A DNA stretch of 64,000 bases, taken from positions 124,001 to 188,000 of the forward strand of contig JAESUZ010004128.1 in the NCBI GenBank assembly GCA_017311185.1, read 5' to 3'. How positions within the stretch are numbered: the first letter of the stretch is position 1; each line of letters opens with the position of its first letter. Positions 22,082 to 33,829 of this stretch are shown in pieces. Source of the stretch: Proteles cristata cristata (Eukaryota; Chordata; Mammalia; Carnivora; Hyaenidae). The position numbers and the translations under genes were made by a program. Under the pieces are notes generated by a model that did not search any database, was not told where the DNA came from, and saw nothing but the letters and a program-made list of their open reading frames with translations.

Positions 22082-22645
22082 ATCATGTCACTGGCCCACT
22101 TATCATGTCACCTGCCCTCTAAGTGGCTTCCCATCATATTTGGATTAAAACCCAAACTCTCTCACCACACCTTCCAGAACAAAAAGGACCCTGATCCATC
22201 TCCATGTGCCCACCTCTCAGATTTCACTTCCATCGCACCTTCTTCACCTCCTCCACCTGGCTGCGGCTCGCCCTCCCCCACACCCCCATCCCAAGCCCAG
22301 TCCTGATTCCAGGACATGACTGTTCCCTCTGCCCGCATTGCTCCTCCTATAGATTTGGGAAGACTGTGATCTTCCCTTCCTTCAGCCATTGGTCAGGGCC
22401 TGTCTCTTCGGGGCCCACCCCTGACAGAAATTCCTCAAGGAGCACACACCATTTCTGTAACACTTCCTGATGTTTCCAGAGTACTTATTGCTTTCCTGAA
22501 TCGAACTATTTATTCTGTGTCTTGTGCATTTATTATTTGTCTTCTCCGTTATTTAGCACACTCCACAGAAGGGTGACAGTCCTGTCTGCGGCAGAGACTT
22601 GCATTTGGTGCAGTAGCCAGCTCAGGGTAAGCCCCTGATATGTTT
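22082..22645 (+). repeat. L2 3' region, long copy
   Basis: The sequence follows the L2 3' region in order: aatcatgtcactggcccac, aagtggcttcccatcatatt, ggattaaaacccaaactct, a tgttccctctgcccgcattg segment, gagtacttattgctttcct, and a final block before gcccctgatatg. This is the longest L2 remnant here apart from the split copy at 54.5 kb. Confidence 0.75.
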
Positions 22646-22649
22646 TTCT

Positions 22650-22765
22650 TGGAAGGAAGGAGGGAGGGAAGGAAAAGCACAAAGGAAAGAAGGATGAAGG
22701 TAGGAAGGAAGGAGACGAGGGAGGAAAAAGAAGGAAGGAAGAAGGCAGGCAGAGAGGAGAAGTAA
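22650..22765. repeat. Imperfect (GGAA)n purine tract
   Basis: An interrupted ggaagg/gaagg array with aaag and gagg variants. It lies directly after the L2 copy and is degenerate rather than freshly expanded. Confidence 0.88.
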
Positions 22766-22991
22766 TGGACTATGTCATCACCACAGGGTTTTAGAAAGAA
22801 GAAGAAATGCATATTAAGAATTATTAGAGAGCAGAGGCAATGTTTTCTTTGGTTACCAGTACACTCCTCGTACCCAGCACATAGCTAAACATTCAGAGAT
22901 ATTTACCAGAGAGCAGAAACTTAACAAATGAGTTATTTACAATGCATTGAGGATAATTAAAAAAAGAAATAATCTTGCCCTATTAACTATG

Positions 22992-23215
22992 CAGCATGGT
23001 CCTGCCCTAAGTTCTTTGCACACATAGTGCTATACTAATATTTGCAACTATCCAACAAGAGCCGCTGTGTCTATTAGCCCCACTTACAGTTGTGCAACTG
23101 GAAACACAACCCCCAGAGAAGTGATTTATCCAGGGCACACACCAGTGACTGGTGGAGCTGGGGTCCGAGGACAGGCCATCCGTCTCCAGAATCCACCCTC
23201 ATCCACGTGTGATCT
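22992..23215 (-). repeat. MIR, antisense
   Basis: The + strand shows ctaagttctttgcacacat, then attagccccacttacagttg, gagaagtgatttatccagg and gtgactggtggagctgggg. This is the expected order of a reverse-complemented MIR. Confidence 0.7.
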
Positions 23216-23724
23216 AACCACCCATGGGGTGGGAATCCCCTGGGGAGACAAGGAGGCTCATAGAGTGGGGGGTGGAGAATAGTCCAGAGAGCAAGTGTGC
23301 GTGGCACAGTCATGAGGTGGGTGTGAGACAGGTGGGGGGAAAGAGTTCCCAGACCGTGCTTCTGCCCTCTAGGGAGAAACCCTTCCTGACTTTCTGCTTC
23401 TCTGTGTGCCCAAAGTTCACAGGATGTCTCTTGTCCTGATTAGGGTGACTGAGGGACTACCATGGAAAGCAGAGAGATGAGGCAAAACGGGTGTGGGGCC
23501 GAGGTTCATCAGGGGTGAGGATTTGGGAGATGTATGAGGAAGAACGGTTATTACAAATTTTAGGTAAATTATTCAGATGGTACACAGGATGGACTGGAAA
23601 GAGAAGAATTTTAAGACAAACCATGAAATGAAGGAAACCAGTGTCAAGTAGAGTAATGGAGTGTTAATAAATAGTAATTAATGAGATTAATGAGCTATTT
23701 GAAATTGACAGATTAATGGATGAA
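23216..23724. other. Unassigned stretch
   Basis: I recognise no gene or named repeat. The sequence is G-rich and purine-biased on the + strand. Confidence 0.45.
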
Positions 23725-24125
23725 AAAAATGGCATTTACATACAATAGAAAATTATTCAGCCCTTAAAAGGAAGGAGATTCAGACACAGGCTCTAACAAG
23801 GATGAACCTAGAAGACAGGATGCTGCATGAAACACACCAGACGCAAAAGGACAAATACCGTACGATCCGGCTTCTGCAAGGAGCCTAGAGGAGTCCAATT
23901 CACAAAACAGAAAGTAAAACTGAGGATACCAGAGGCTGGAGAGAGAGGGTGGGAGGGAGAGTCACTGTTGAACGGGAGCAGAGTTTCTGTTTGGGATGAT
24001 GAAAAAGTTCTAGAGATGGAAGACGCACCATAATGTGAATTTACAGATCTGGATCCTTAAAAATGACTAAAGTGGTAAATTTAATGTTGTGTATATTTTG
24101 CCTGGATAGAAATAAATTCATAAAT
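23725..24125 (+). mobile_element. L1 3' region, old
   Basis: Sense L1M order: gaaaattattcagcccttaaaa, aaggatgaacctagaagaca, a gacgcaaaaggacaaatac segment, taccagaggctggagagag and tttgggatgatgaaaaagtt. It ends with ttgtgtatattttgcctgg and an A-rich stretch. It is non-coding now. Confidence 0.77.
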
Positions 24126-26041
24126 GAAAATACTCTTAGGTATGGGACAGAAGAAAGTGAGAGATAGAAGACGGTTCTGCATTTTGGACTTGAATAAACA
24201 GCATGGCAGAAGAGAGTGGTCAGGCGGGTAACTGAGAGCCAGCGTCTGTTGGCACGTGTGGATTTGAAGGGGCCTGTGAACATTCCAGTTGAAACTCTGG
24301 AAGGCACTTTGCCACCATTGCCTGGCCCTGAGGGGCGGGGAGGGCAAGGAGCACCCCTGAGAGAGAGGAATTCAGAGAGCTCAGGCTGAATCAATTGGGC
24401 AATAGACCCATGCCCAGGTACAGGGAGGTGCAAAGTTCATTTCTTCACTGCTTGCATATTTCTAGGGGAAATAATGGGCTATTAAAATGCTGTCTGGATT
24501 GTAACCTTTCCTGATGTATCTTTCAGGTTGCTTTGAAGGAATTTATACCCAGAAGGATTTATCGGTTCTTTCTAAGTGCTGGGCACTGCCCTGGGCTCTT
24601 CCTTCAGTAAAGAGTCGCCCTTCTGTGGCTGAGTTCTCTCCTTCTGCAACACATGGCCGGCCAAAGCGTGGCCCCACCTGCCTTGACCGTGGCACCACAG
24701 GCCCCCGCAGGACTGTGCCCTTGGCACCACCCCAAGCAACCGTGATAAAATGGGTGGCTGCCTCGTTACTTCTTCAGGCTCACAGAGAGATTTCCAGATG
24801 CCTTATCTAGGCCCTGACTCACCCCCACATTTGCCAGCAGATCCTGAAAGCCCACAATGTGAGGAAATAAGCGATACACAATTGGGGAGGTCTTTTGTAT
24901 GGGCAACCGCGCTTCTCTTTTCCTGGCTCTAAATAGTACCTATGCTATGACAACATGACGTGCAGGGCCACTCCTGTACTCAGTTCTTCCCTGCTAACCT
25001 TCTACAGCTCTACATTAGCCTTAATGGCAAGGGGTGTTTCTTTTCATCAGTATTATGGCTTCATCTATAAAGTGATTGGGAACACCCATTCCCCTCGAGA
25101 ATTTTCCCAAACTACCTTCCACCTTTGCATATCGATGTGTTGCCATGCAAAAATGTTTATCTTAAATCTTTGCAAAGAATGTGAGTTCCAGTGTATAGGA
25201 AACACTTAACCTTGGAGTTAAAACCTCTCACTGTCAAATGCACTTAGTTCCATAGTCATTTGTTCACTACAACTATCTGTATAAAGTACTAGAGCAAGAT
25301 TTGGAGGAAGCCAGAAGTATGGTCTCAATCCATTTTCTCCTCAAATGCTGTACTTCTGCTCCACATTCCTTTCAGAATTTTATCCTAATGTAATATATTT
25401 ATGTACTGGGGAATTTATTTTGCCCATCGCCCCACACAGGTCCCTAAAAAATGTTGTGCATAAGTGAAAAGCCAATATATCTAATATTTCTTGTGACCTA
25501 ATGGCTCTGAATGCCAAAAAATTTATCCTGGATGGAATAATCCATGCAATTTTTGCTAGGATAGAATTGAGCAAAACAATACATTGCCCAATTTTGTTGG
25601 GTATATCTCTTCAAGAAATGCAAAGGTGAAGATGTTAGCTTGGTTCAAGGAGACCATATTTCAAATGTGTTTTTTTTTTCATGCCCAGGAGATTACTGCT
25701 CCTCAACGTAATGTTGAGGTTGCCCTTCATTGGCAACCGAGGTGGGGATTCATGAAAGGACACCAAGCTCTTTTAGGTCAGAACAAATATTTCAGTGGAC
25801 TCCTTGGGAACACTCATGCCAAACATCTCCTGGACACTCCTCATATACCTGAAGGGAAACACAGACCCCAGTGTAAAGACTGTGCTTCTAGAAAATCAGG
25901 TCAGAGCCTTGGAAAGAAATATGCAGAATTACATCATGCATTCTCCCTTCTTCCTGCTGTAGACATGGACCATCTCAGATGACAATTCATCCCACTCTTA
26001 AGCACGCTCTGCATATAAGATTTTGTAAATAGCCCAAAAAT
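24126..26041. other. Unassigned stretch
   Basis: About 1.9 kb without a recognisable repeat or gene. Open frames of 130 (24,041-24,433, -), 98 (24,514-24,810, +) and 132 codons (25,584-25,982, +) have no domain I recognise. Confidence 0.48.
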
Positions 26042-26140
26042 GTCATTCTTTTATTCAACTAGTAGTTGTTGAGAACCTAGTGCTGTACTACCAAGCACTG
26101 AGAAACACATGGCAAACCAGAGGGACTTTGGGGACCGAGT
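26042..26140 (-). repeat. L2 3' end, antisense, diverged
   Basis: The + strand reads tattcaactagtagttgttga, then gtgctgtactaccaagcactg. This resembles the reverse complement of the L2 terminus. It is short and diverged. Confidence 0.48.
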
Positions 26141-26399
26141 AGGTAGAACGTGCTATCATAAGATATGAGGCAATAAGATGAGAAACACGTGGTGTCTAAG
26201 ATGATCCTAACAGCTCAGCTTGGGACACCTAAAAGAAGGTCAGAAAATAAGTCAGGCCAACCTCCAAGGAGAGACATGGTGGCCATTTGGTCTCTAATCT
26301 ATGGGACTCAGACAGCTGGGGGCATTTCAGATAGAGGCAACTGACTCTCTGCATCCGATGATTAATTGGAAGTTGCAACCAAACATAGTTTTTTTTTTT

Positions 26400-26545
26400 T
26401 ATTGAAATTCAAAGAACATTCACCAAGCATGTATTTTATCCCATGAACCGTGCGAGTTTCAAGAGCTTCAAAGATGAAGAGACTAATCCTTTGCCTCAAA
26501 AGCTCACAGGCTAATGGACAAGGCAAATATATAAGAGAAGGGAAA
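26400..26545 (-). repeat. L2 3' part, antisense
   Basis: After a T-run the sequence shows caccaagcatgtattttatc, then agcttcaaagatgaagagac and cctcaaaagctcacaggcta. This follows the reverse-complemented L2 3' end. Confidence 0.55.
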
Positions 26546-27043
26546 AGAGATAAATAGATCCTCATAGAACAAGTTTGAGTTTGGCTCTTATGCTGACTTT
26601 GGCCTGAACCAACCAACATTCTGGAATCACAGAGCCAATAAGGCCGTACAATTTGATTTGATCCTTTAACCTTACAGACAAATTTGGATGTGTTTTCTCC
26701 CAGTGCTGATATGCGGGTGCTGCTGATACCCCCAGGCTTTTCTCTACCAATCCTCATATCTCTCAGCCCCAAAGTCCCCTAGAGCCACAGAGAAACACTG
26801 AAGGTCCTTCTAGAGGCATGCTGCCCCCAAATGGAAGTTCACATCTCATGCAGAGAGTTTTCTGGGGACCCTTCCTCTCCCTACTCACCAATGCAGGTAG
26901 AACTTAGGATACTTTCTGGGAAAGTATTCTGAAGTCACTTTAAATATTCCCTGCATCTGGCAATGAGGGCTCTAATAAGAGAATATTCTTTATTTAAGTG
27001 TCTGCTATGCTTTTTCTAACAAGAGACATGGGAATTTTATCTT
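26546..27043. other. Unassigned stretch
   Basis: I recognise no gene or named repeat. A 136-codon minus-strand frame (26,362-26,772) overlaps the L2 fragment and looks fortuitous. Confidence 0.45.
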
Positions 27044-27282
27044 AAACAAATCTTTATTTTTTAAATTTTAATGTTTATTTTTGAGAGAGTGAGAGAGACA
27101 GAGCACGAGCGGGGGAGGGACAGAGAGAGAGGGAGACACAGAATCTGAAGCAGGCTCCAGGCTTTGAGCTGTCAGCACAGAGCCCGAAGTGGGGCTCAAA
27201 CTCAAAGACTGCGAGATCATGACCTGAGCCGAAGTCGGCTGCTTAACCGACTGAGCCGCCCAGGTGGCCCCCAAACAAATCT
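27044..27282 (-). mobile_element. SINEC long A, antisense
   Basis: The SINE lies between about 27,054 and 27,272, with its tail at the left and its head (ccgcccaggtggccc) at the right. The TSD aaacaaatct is exact at 27,044-27,053 and 27,273-27,282. Confidence 0.94.
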
Positions 27283-28239
27283 ATCTTTAAGGGGAGGTGA
27301 TGAGCGAATGACCCAATCAAAGACAAAAGAAAACAGAACACCTCAAATGGTCAAGAACGCTCTAGCTGCATCTTCCCAGCCGGCCGCTGGTGGTCCTCCC
27401 ACGCCACATTGCTCAGCACCACTAAGAGGTGGGTTATTTACTGTATTCTCCAGTTCGTGGCATTCCTCCCTCCGACACAAGGGCTCCTTGGGACCCAGCA
27501 ACCACTTCCCCATCAGCTACTCTTCCCTGATCCCCTGCAAAGAGCTCGTTGGCACATCCCAGCAAATGTGGGTGGACTGCTGGGGTGCAGACACAGGGTT
27601 CCTTCTAGAATGGTTTTGTTCTGCAGGGAAGATCTGTCAAAGACTCAACTCGAATGGAATATTTCCTTCTATTCTCCACAGGGCTGTTCAGATCTGGAAA
27701 CCTAAGGCTGGCCCCAGAGCCTGAACTTCCTCCTCTGACAAACAGGACCCCTTGTAACACATTGTTTTGTATTCCCCAGGGGAATGTGTTAAGCCTCTTC
27801 AATTTTTGGCATTTGTTTTTCATGACTTAACTTTAAAAAGAATGTAAACCCAAGCACATGCTTCTTTCATATATACTGAAACAAAACAATTTCGTTTTGC
27901 TTTTTTCTGCACTTTATATTCTCTTCCTAAGGACCCAGATTGCAGATCAAGAGTCACATATTGGCTGACTCATCTCCTCCTGTAAATTCAGTCCTCAAAA
28001 TGAGTGTGAAGGTGAGGAAGTTGCTTCCAGAAGGTTTGGTAAGAGGTATGGATTCTGAGCTTCTAATACTGAGTCACTTCAGTGATATATGAAGCAAGCA
28101 ACAACTGACAACTCTTTTAATGTTTGTTTCATTGGAAATTTTCACAGGATTTGTTCAGTAAGTACATGCTAGAAGCTAAAAGTCCAGATGTGAAACCCTG
28201 TTTCCTCAATCACGTGTTTTCTATTGATGTATATTTTAC
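27283..28239. other. Unassigned stretch
   Basis: I recognise no gene or named repeat in about 950 bases. Overlapping frames at 27,164-27,724 (186 codons, +) begin inside the adjacent SINE, so they are not evidence of a gene. Confidence 0.48.
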
Positions 28240-28885
28240 ATGAGATGAATTATGATAAAAATGTAAAGTGGTGCAGTCGCTATGGAAAATATTATGATGG
28301 TGGTGGTTCCTCAAAAGTTAAACGTAAACGTACCATATCTTCCAGCAATTCCACTTCTGAGTATATAAAACAGAAAGCTGAGTCTTGAAGAGATGTTTAT
28401 ACACCAGTGTTCCTAGCAGCATTATTTGCAATAGATAAAATGTAGAAGCCACCCGAAAGTCTGTGGATGGATCAATAGATAAACACAATGCAGTATGTAC
28501 TAACAGCAGAATGCTATTCAGCCATAAAAAGGTATAGAACCCTGACACAGGCTATAAGGATAAACCTTGAAGACGTTAGGCTAAGTGAAATAAGACAGTC
28601 ATGAAAAGGACAGACACTGTACGACCGCACTTAGACAAGGGAGAGTCGTCAAATTCATAAAGAGCGAAAGTAGAGTCGTGGCTGTCAGGGGCTGGGGTGG
28701 GGGATGGCATGTAATGGAGAATTCGTTTTTAAGAGGCAGAGAGTCTCAGTCTGGGATGATGACACGGTTCTGGAGATTGGTTACATGGTAGTGGGAATGT
28801 CCGTAACACTACTGAACTGTACACTAGAAAATGGTTAACATGGTACATTTTAGGTTATGTGTATTTTACCACGATATTTAAAAAC
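28240..28885 (+). mobile_element. L1 3' region, old
   Basis: Sense L1M order: gcagtcgctatggaaaatatt, tccagcaattccacttctga, a gtgttcctagcagcattattt segment, atgctattcagccataaaaa, aagacgttaggctaagtgaaa, and a final ttatgtgtattttaccacg. It is truncated at its 5' side within the ORF2 end. Confidence 0.82.
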
Positions 28886-29461
28886 TCATTAGTTCTATGG
28901 ATATGCGAAAAAACCATTGGCTTGTGCATTTAAATTGGTCAATTACATGATGTGAATTTATTTTTACAATTTCTGCAGATAAAAAATGTAAAAAATGACA
29001 GAAAGAAACTTCACTATTTTCTAGTAAGTGAACGACAGAAATTACATGACTACATAGAGGTGAGTCTGGTATGCTCTGAACCCTTTAGCTATGTTTCTCA
29101 AGTGCTGACGGCTTCCAGAAGATTGATAACTACCTGACAGAGCAAGGAGACAGAATTCTAGAGAATTCCTAAGAGGTCTGATCTGTCCCCAGAGTATTCA
29201 AAAAGACTTTAGGAACCAGAAGCTCCCAGGAGTACTTGGAATATTGGGTTCTTCTTTCACAACAGCCAAGAAGAAAGCTGATCTCCCAGTTTCAACTCAC
29301 GCAACTAACAGAACTAACATGGTGTCAGTACTATTTCAGCCTCAAGGTGTGGCCAAACTTCATGTCAAATGGCCAGGAAATTACTTACAATATTGTATGT
29401 ATGCAAACTAGAAATATAATGGTCTTTCTCCTAGAAATTCTAGAAGCAAACTTTAGCCAAG
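28886..29461. other. Unassigned stretch
   Basis: I recognise no gene or named repeat. The 98-codon frame at 29,236-29,532 runs into a SINE. Confidence 0.45.
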
Positions 29462-29878
29462 AAGTATGTCTCTCAGGGTGCCTGGGTGGCTCATTTGGGG
29501 CTGAGCTACCAATTCTTTTTTTTTTTTTTTAAATATTTTTATTTATTTCTAGGAGAGAGAGAGACAGCGTGAGCAGTGGAGGGTCAGAGAGAGAGGGAGT
29601 CACAGACTGAAACAGGCTCCAGGCTCTGAGCTGGCAGTCAGCACAGAGCCCGACGCGGGGCTCGAACCCATGAACCGCAAGATCATGACCTAAGCGAAAG
29701 TCGGACGCTTAACCGACTAAGCCACCCAGGAGCCCCATGAGCTGTCAACTCTTGATTTCAACTCAGGTCATGATCTCACAGTTCATGGGATACATTAGTA
29801 TTCTCTCTCTCCCTTTCCCTCTGCCCTTCCTCCCTCAAAATGAATAAATAAACTTAAAAAAAAAAAAAAGTATGTCTC
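29462..29878 (+). mobile_element. SINEC long C split by young SINE
   Basis: The outer sense SINE starts at 29,473 with agggtgcctgggtggctca. It resumes after the inner insertion with caactcttgatttcaactc, and ends in ctcaaaatgaataaataaac plus an A-run. Its own TSD aagtatgtctc is intact at 29,462-29,472 and 29,868-29,878, so both layers can be reconstructed. Confidence 0.93.
29503..29753 (-). mobile_element. SINEC long B nested in SINE
   Basis: The inner antisense copy spans 29,518-29,736 and carries class-B marks (ctaggagagagagagacagc at the tail side and tggcagtcagcacagagccc). The target copies gagctaccaattctt (29,503-29,517) and gagctgtcaactctt (29,739-29,753) lie within the outer SINE head. 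Confidence 0.93.
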
Positions 29879-30237
29879 ATTTTTCTAACTAGCAAGCTAG
29901 CCCTGAGATTTGGCCCAACTCATTCTAATTTTCAGTGTTGCCCGGAGGTGAATTCAGCTGAAGTTAATGTAATCAGTTTTAGACTCTCCACTGACAGGGG
30001 GCCCCTTCCAAGAACCTGGTAAGGGTCTTATTGTGTTCAATAGGCCTTGTTTTGTCTTGTTTTTAATTTGAAAAAAATGAGATGTTCCACGACAGTCAGT
30101 TAAGATCTCTGTCACTTTTCACTCTGCCTCCCCTCCCTCACATTCCATCAGATAGTGCTGGAGTGGCCTTAGCCATTGTACATCTGGCTACATAGCTGCT
30201 TACACAAGATACTGGTGTCAATGAAAATGATCTAAAG
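29879..30237. other. Unassigned stretch
   Basis: I recognise no gene or named repeat in this interval between two SINEs. Confidence 0.45.
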
Positions 30238-30465
30238 TTCCTAAGGGACACCCGGGGGACTCTGTCCGTTGAGTGTCTGACTCTTGGTTTTGGGTCAGAT
30301 CATGATCTAATGGTTCATAAGCCTCATGGTGGGATCTGTGCTGACAACTCTCAGAGCCCCAGTGTGCATTCTCTCTCTCTCTCTTTCCCTCTCTCTCTCA
30401 TTCTCTAACCCCAAGATAAATAAATAAACATTTTTAAATAATAAAAAATAAAATAAATTCCTAAG
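30238..30465 (+). mobile_element. SINEC long C, diverged
   Basis: The head is damaged (gacacccgggggactctgtcc) and the B-box part has lost bases. A CT-rich body and an aataaataaac tail follow. The TSD ttcctaag lies at 30,238-30,245 and 30,458-30,465. Confidence 0.88.
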
Positions 30466-31594
30466 ACCACACACTGCATGAAGAACATTGGTGACAAAAT
30501 GCTTGTTTTCTATTCTGAAAACATTTAAAAGGAATTACTTCACAAGAAAACTTGAAATGTCCTAAAATCTTACACTCATGGGAAAGAAATTTGATAAAGG
30601 TTTTCCCAAATTTGACATAATCATAAATATTTACATCATATTGTCAATAACAAGTTGTGAGATGTAAAGAAATTTGTCCACACTATCTGAACTTAAAAAA
30701 CAGTCTGTGAATCACGCTAAAGGAAAAACGGATTTTGCTTCATACTCTGAAGAGAAAATATTACAAAACCAATGTTATTTGGGAGGCACTTAAAGAGTTC
30801 ATCACCAAAAAATGTGCAGAAAAGTGTTATAGAGATATGTCAAACAATTCACATAAATAATAAACAAGTTTAATACTATATAAAACATATAATTATTATA
30901 CACATTATATAATAATATATAACTTAATAGACACAGTTAATAAACTATGTGGAGGTTTTATGGATTTGGTGATCATTTTGTGATGCATTGTTAATCCTTT
31001 TAAATTCATAACTTGTGGTGGTTCTTCTCTCATTCAAAATAAACATTTATACACAACACCCCACAAAGTACTAAAATACTAAAGGCACAGATGTAATAAT
31101 ATTAGGTATTGATTTAAATATTCAATAATGCTTTATTGTAATTACTGCTCATTCTAAAAATTCTGAGAGATAAAATACAGAGATATTTCATTTCTTATAT
31201 TTATATTTTAGCTATCCCATTGTTCTGTTAATAGATTTGATTTTCTAGTTTACAGTTAGATAGCATTTGTCTCCTCTTGTCTTTGATAAACCATCTTTCT
31301 CATTAAAATATAGAAGCATTTCCTTTAACATTTTTTATTAATGGCTATTTGCTTATCTAATCTAGACACAATATCTAAAATGCCTAACCAAAAATTATAT
31401 TCATCCAAACAAAAATATTTCTGTTCATTTGTAGTTTTACAACATCACAATATGCTCTGTTATAATTTCTATAATTTAAGTTTTGGGATTCTCTTTGTGA
31501 ATATAAGGTTTACTGGTGGGAAAAGGTGTTTTCCCCTTAAACACACAAATTAAGATGTCAGCTCTACAGGAATACTGTCTCCTCAAACTATCTC
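30466..31594. other. AT-rich unassigned stretch
   Basis: About 1.1 kb of AT-rich sequence without a recognisable gene or repeat family. The interval 30,838-30,930 is nearly pure A/T (for example acattatataataatatata) and is low-complexity. Confidence 0.5.
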
Positions 31595-31726
31595 AGAAAG
31601 AGAACAGACTAGGGGCGCCTGGGTGGCTTAGTCGATTAAGCGTCCAACTTTCGCTTACGTCATGATCTCGCGGTTCGTGGGTTCGTGGAGCCTGTTTCAT
31701 AATCTGTGACTCCCCTGCTCACGCTG

Positions 31727-31768
<42 letters not shown>

Positions 31769-31832
31769 GGAAATAAATAAAACATTTTAAAAAATTAAAA
31801 AAAAAAAAAAGAAGAAGAAAGAGAACAGACTA
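31595..31832 (+). mobile_element. SINEC long B with internal deletion
   Basis: A young class-B copy (31,612-31,815) is flanked by the perfect 17-bp TSD agaaagagaacagacta at 31,595-31,611 and 31,816-31,832. Relative to its sisters it jumps from gtgggttcg straight to tggagcctg, losing about 45 bases between the B box and the body. Its CT run is expanded. Confidence 0.95.
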
Positions 31833-31867
31833 ATTTTCTCTAAATATCATGGACAAGTCCGGACCTT

Positions 31868-32240
31868 TCAGATTGTAAGTGACAGAAAAATCCAACTGAA
31901 ACTGATTGAAGCAAAAACGAAGTTTCAAGGTCACCGGTGGGGAGGTGCCAGGAGGGCCCCTTGACAGGGGACCCAGGCCTGGACTCCATATCGTGTCCCT
32001 GCTCACTGCCCTCTGTGACAACTTTGTTCTCAAAAAGGCACTCCCCTCATGGTGGGAGGGCACTCGAAACAATTCCAAGATTAAGACCCACAACTACAAA
32101 CCCAGCTGAAAAAGTGAGTGTACCTCTCTCTCAACAGCCCCAGCAGAAGCTGTCTCCTTCATTTGGATTAACCTACTCTTGTGTCCAGTACTGGGTCCAG
32201 AAAGAGGCACCATGCCAACGGGCCAGCACTGACATGGGAT
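31868..32240. repeat. Possible old interspersed repeat, family unknown
   Basis: The opening gtaagtgacagaaaaatcc-aactgaaactg, later ctcatggtgggagggcac, cagccccagcagaagctg and gggccagcactgacatgg follow an order I associate with an old mammalian interspersed repeat. I cannot name the family with confidence. It is not coding. Confidence 0.35.
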
Positions 32241-33297
32241 CCTGTTTTATTAAAGACAGGTGAATAGACCGGGAGCAGAAGAAAACATTGCTCAGTATGA
32301 TTACGAGATATAAAAGAGTCAATCTGGTATAAAACCTAGGAGAATGGCTCTGAAGGTGCTGTCTCTGAGACATTGTGTGGGGGGGCCGGTGGGTTTCAGG
32401 GGACATGTAGGTGTGTGTGCAGGGACAGTATGTGTGTGGTGTGTGTGGCCTGCGTGTGGTGCATGTGAGTGTGGTGCCTCCATGGAAACCAAAATGTCCA
32501 CAGTAATACATCCATGGTGCTTAGTGGAATAGCAAGCCCTTCTAGGGTGGTCAGTAATGAAACTCAAGTGAGGTCATGGTGAAATGTTGAAAAATTACAA
32601 ATTAGGTTAGAAAAAGCCACCTGCCAAAGCAAACAGTGTGGGTGGTAGTAGAGGGAGAGAAATAGGGATGGCAGACTCCAAAGTGGGCACGCTGACATTT
32701 CACGCGGTTCACTGACTCTATACTTTGTGGCCTTCATAAATTTCACTCAGAATTACTGTCAATGAAATTAATGAAATCACAGGCTGTCCAACAAAAGAAG
32801 TATCAACCTGTAATTTTCCATGGGGTCAGTGAGACCTCAACTTATCATAGACCTGCTTCATGTCATCAAGGCTGGGGGTTGACTTTGCTTCAAGTACCTT
32901 TCAGAAATTCCATAAAAATTGTATGTCTTGATGTTTCTCAACAAGGTCAGGTAACTGTTGGATCTGGGAACTCTAACTTAAAGACCAAAAAACAAATGCA
33001 AATACAACAAGCAAAATTAAAAAAAAAAAAACGAATTTTGAATACAATAAATCAGTTTCAATCTCTGCTTTTCCAGAATAAGATCTTCCCCCAGATTTCT
33101 TATAAGATGCTTGTAAAAAAAAATATTTTTACTTTCATTGTTCCAGGTAGAAAGGAAAGATGGAGAAAACAATGTCTCTTTGAAACACATCACTTCCAAA
33201 TTTCAAGATGAAAAGTAGACATTGTAGGGATGTTGTTACATGTGTTTCTTCCCTGAAGGTCAATGCCTATGTGTATTGAGTGTATCAATAATATGCT
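32241..33297. other. Unassigned, with GT-rich patch
   Basis: Positions 32,376-32,480 are GT/TG-rich low-complexity DNA. The 149-codon frame at 32,762-33,211 (+) has no recognisable domain, is lysine-rich from an A-run, and has no gene-like context. Confidence 0.48.
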
Positions 33298-33547
33298 TAT
33301 CCTGAAGAAGTTTTTTTTTTATATATATTTTTATTTATTTCTAGGGGAGAGAGAGAGACAGCGTGAGCAGGGGAGGGTCAGAGAGAGAGGGAGTCACAGA
33401 CTGAAACAGGCTCCGGGCTCTGAGCTGGCAGTCAGCACAGAGCCCGACGTGGGGCTCGAACCCACGAATCGCGAGATCATGACCTAAGTGAAAGTCGGAC
33501 GCTTAACCGACTAAGCCACGCAGGCGCCCCTATCCTGAAGAAGTTTT
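33298..33547 (-). mobile_element. SINEC long B, perfect 17-bp TSD
   Basis: A young antisense copy (33,315-33,530) is flanked by the exact duplication tatcctgaagaagtttt at 33,298-33,314 and 33,531-33,547. It forms the left arm of an inverted pair with the SINE at 33,847. Confidence 0.96.
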
Positions 33548-33649
33548 AAGAAAATTTCTACTGGTACACCATATCCATTTTCCACAATATTACCCAAGTT
33601 AGAAAATAGAGTTCTGTTTTACTTTCATAAAGATGTTCAAATGCATTAT

Positions 33650-33772
33650 TTTATATAATAAATAAATATATTATATACTAAATTGTTATATGTTGTATAT
33701 TGAATATTAAATATTATAAATGTTAAATTATTGTATATTAAATTTATATTATGCATTTATATAATAATGGTC
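33650..33772. repeat. AT-rich tract
   Basis: About 120 bases almost free of G and C, rich in tata/ttatat/aatatt motifs that are self-complementary over short lengths. It lies in the loop between two inverted young SINEs. Confidence 0.9.
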
Positions 33773-33829
33773 GAGTTCTACATTAAAGAAAAACACTACA
33801 TGCTTGTTCCAGATCAAAGGACAATAACA

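Noticed and set aside
27164..27724. 186-codon open frame on the plus strand
   Set aside because: The first third is antisense SINE sequence. The remainder has no recognisable domain.
32762..33211. 149-codon lysine-rich open frame
   Set aside because: It has no domain. Its lysine run comes from an A-tract and it lies in AT-rich unassigned DNA. It could be revisited if transcripts exist.
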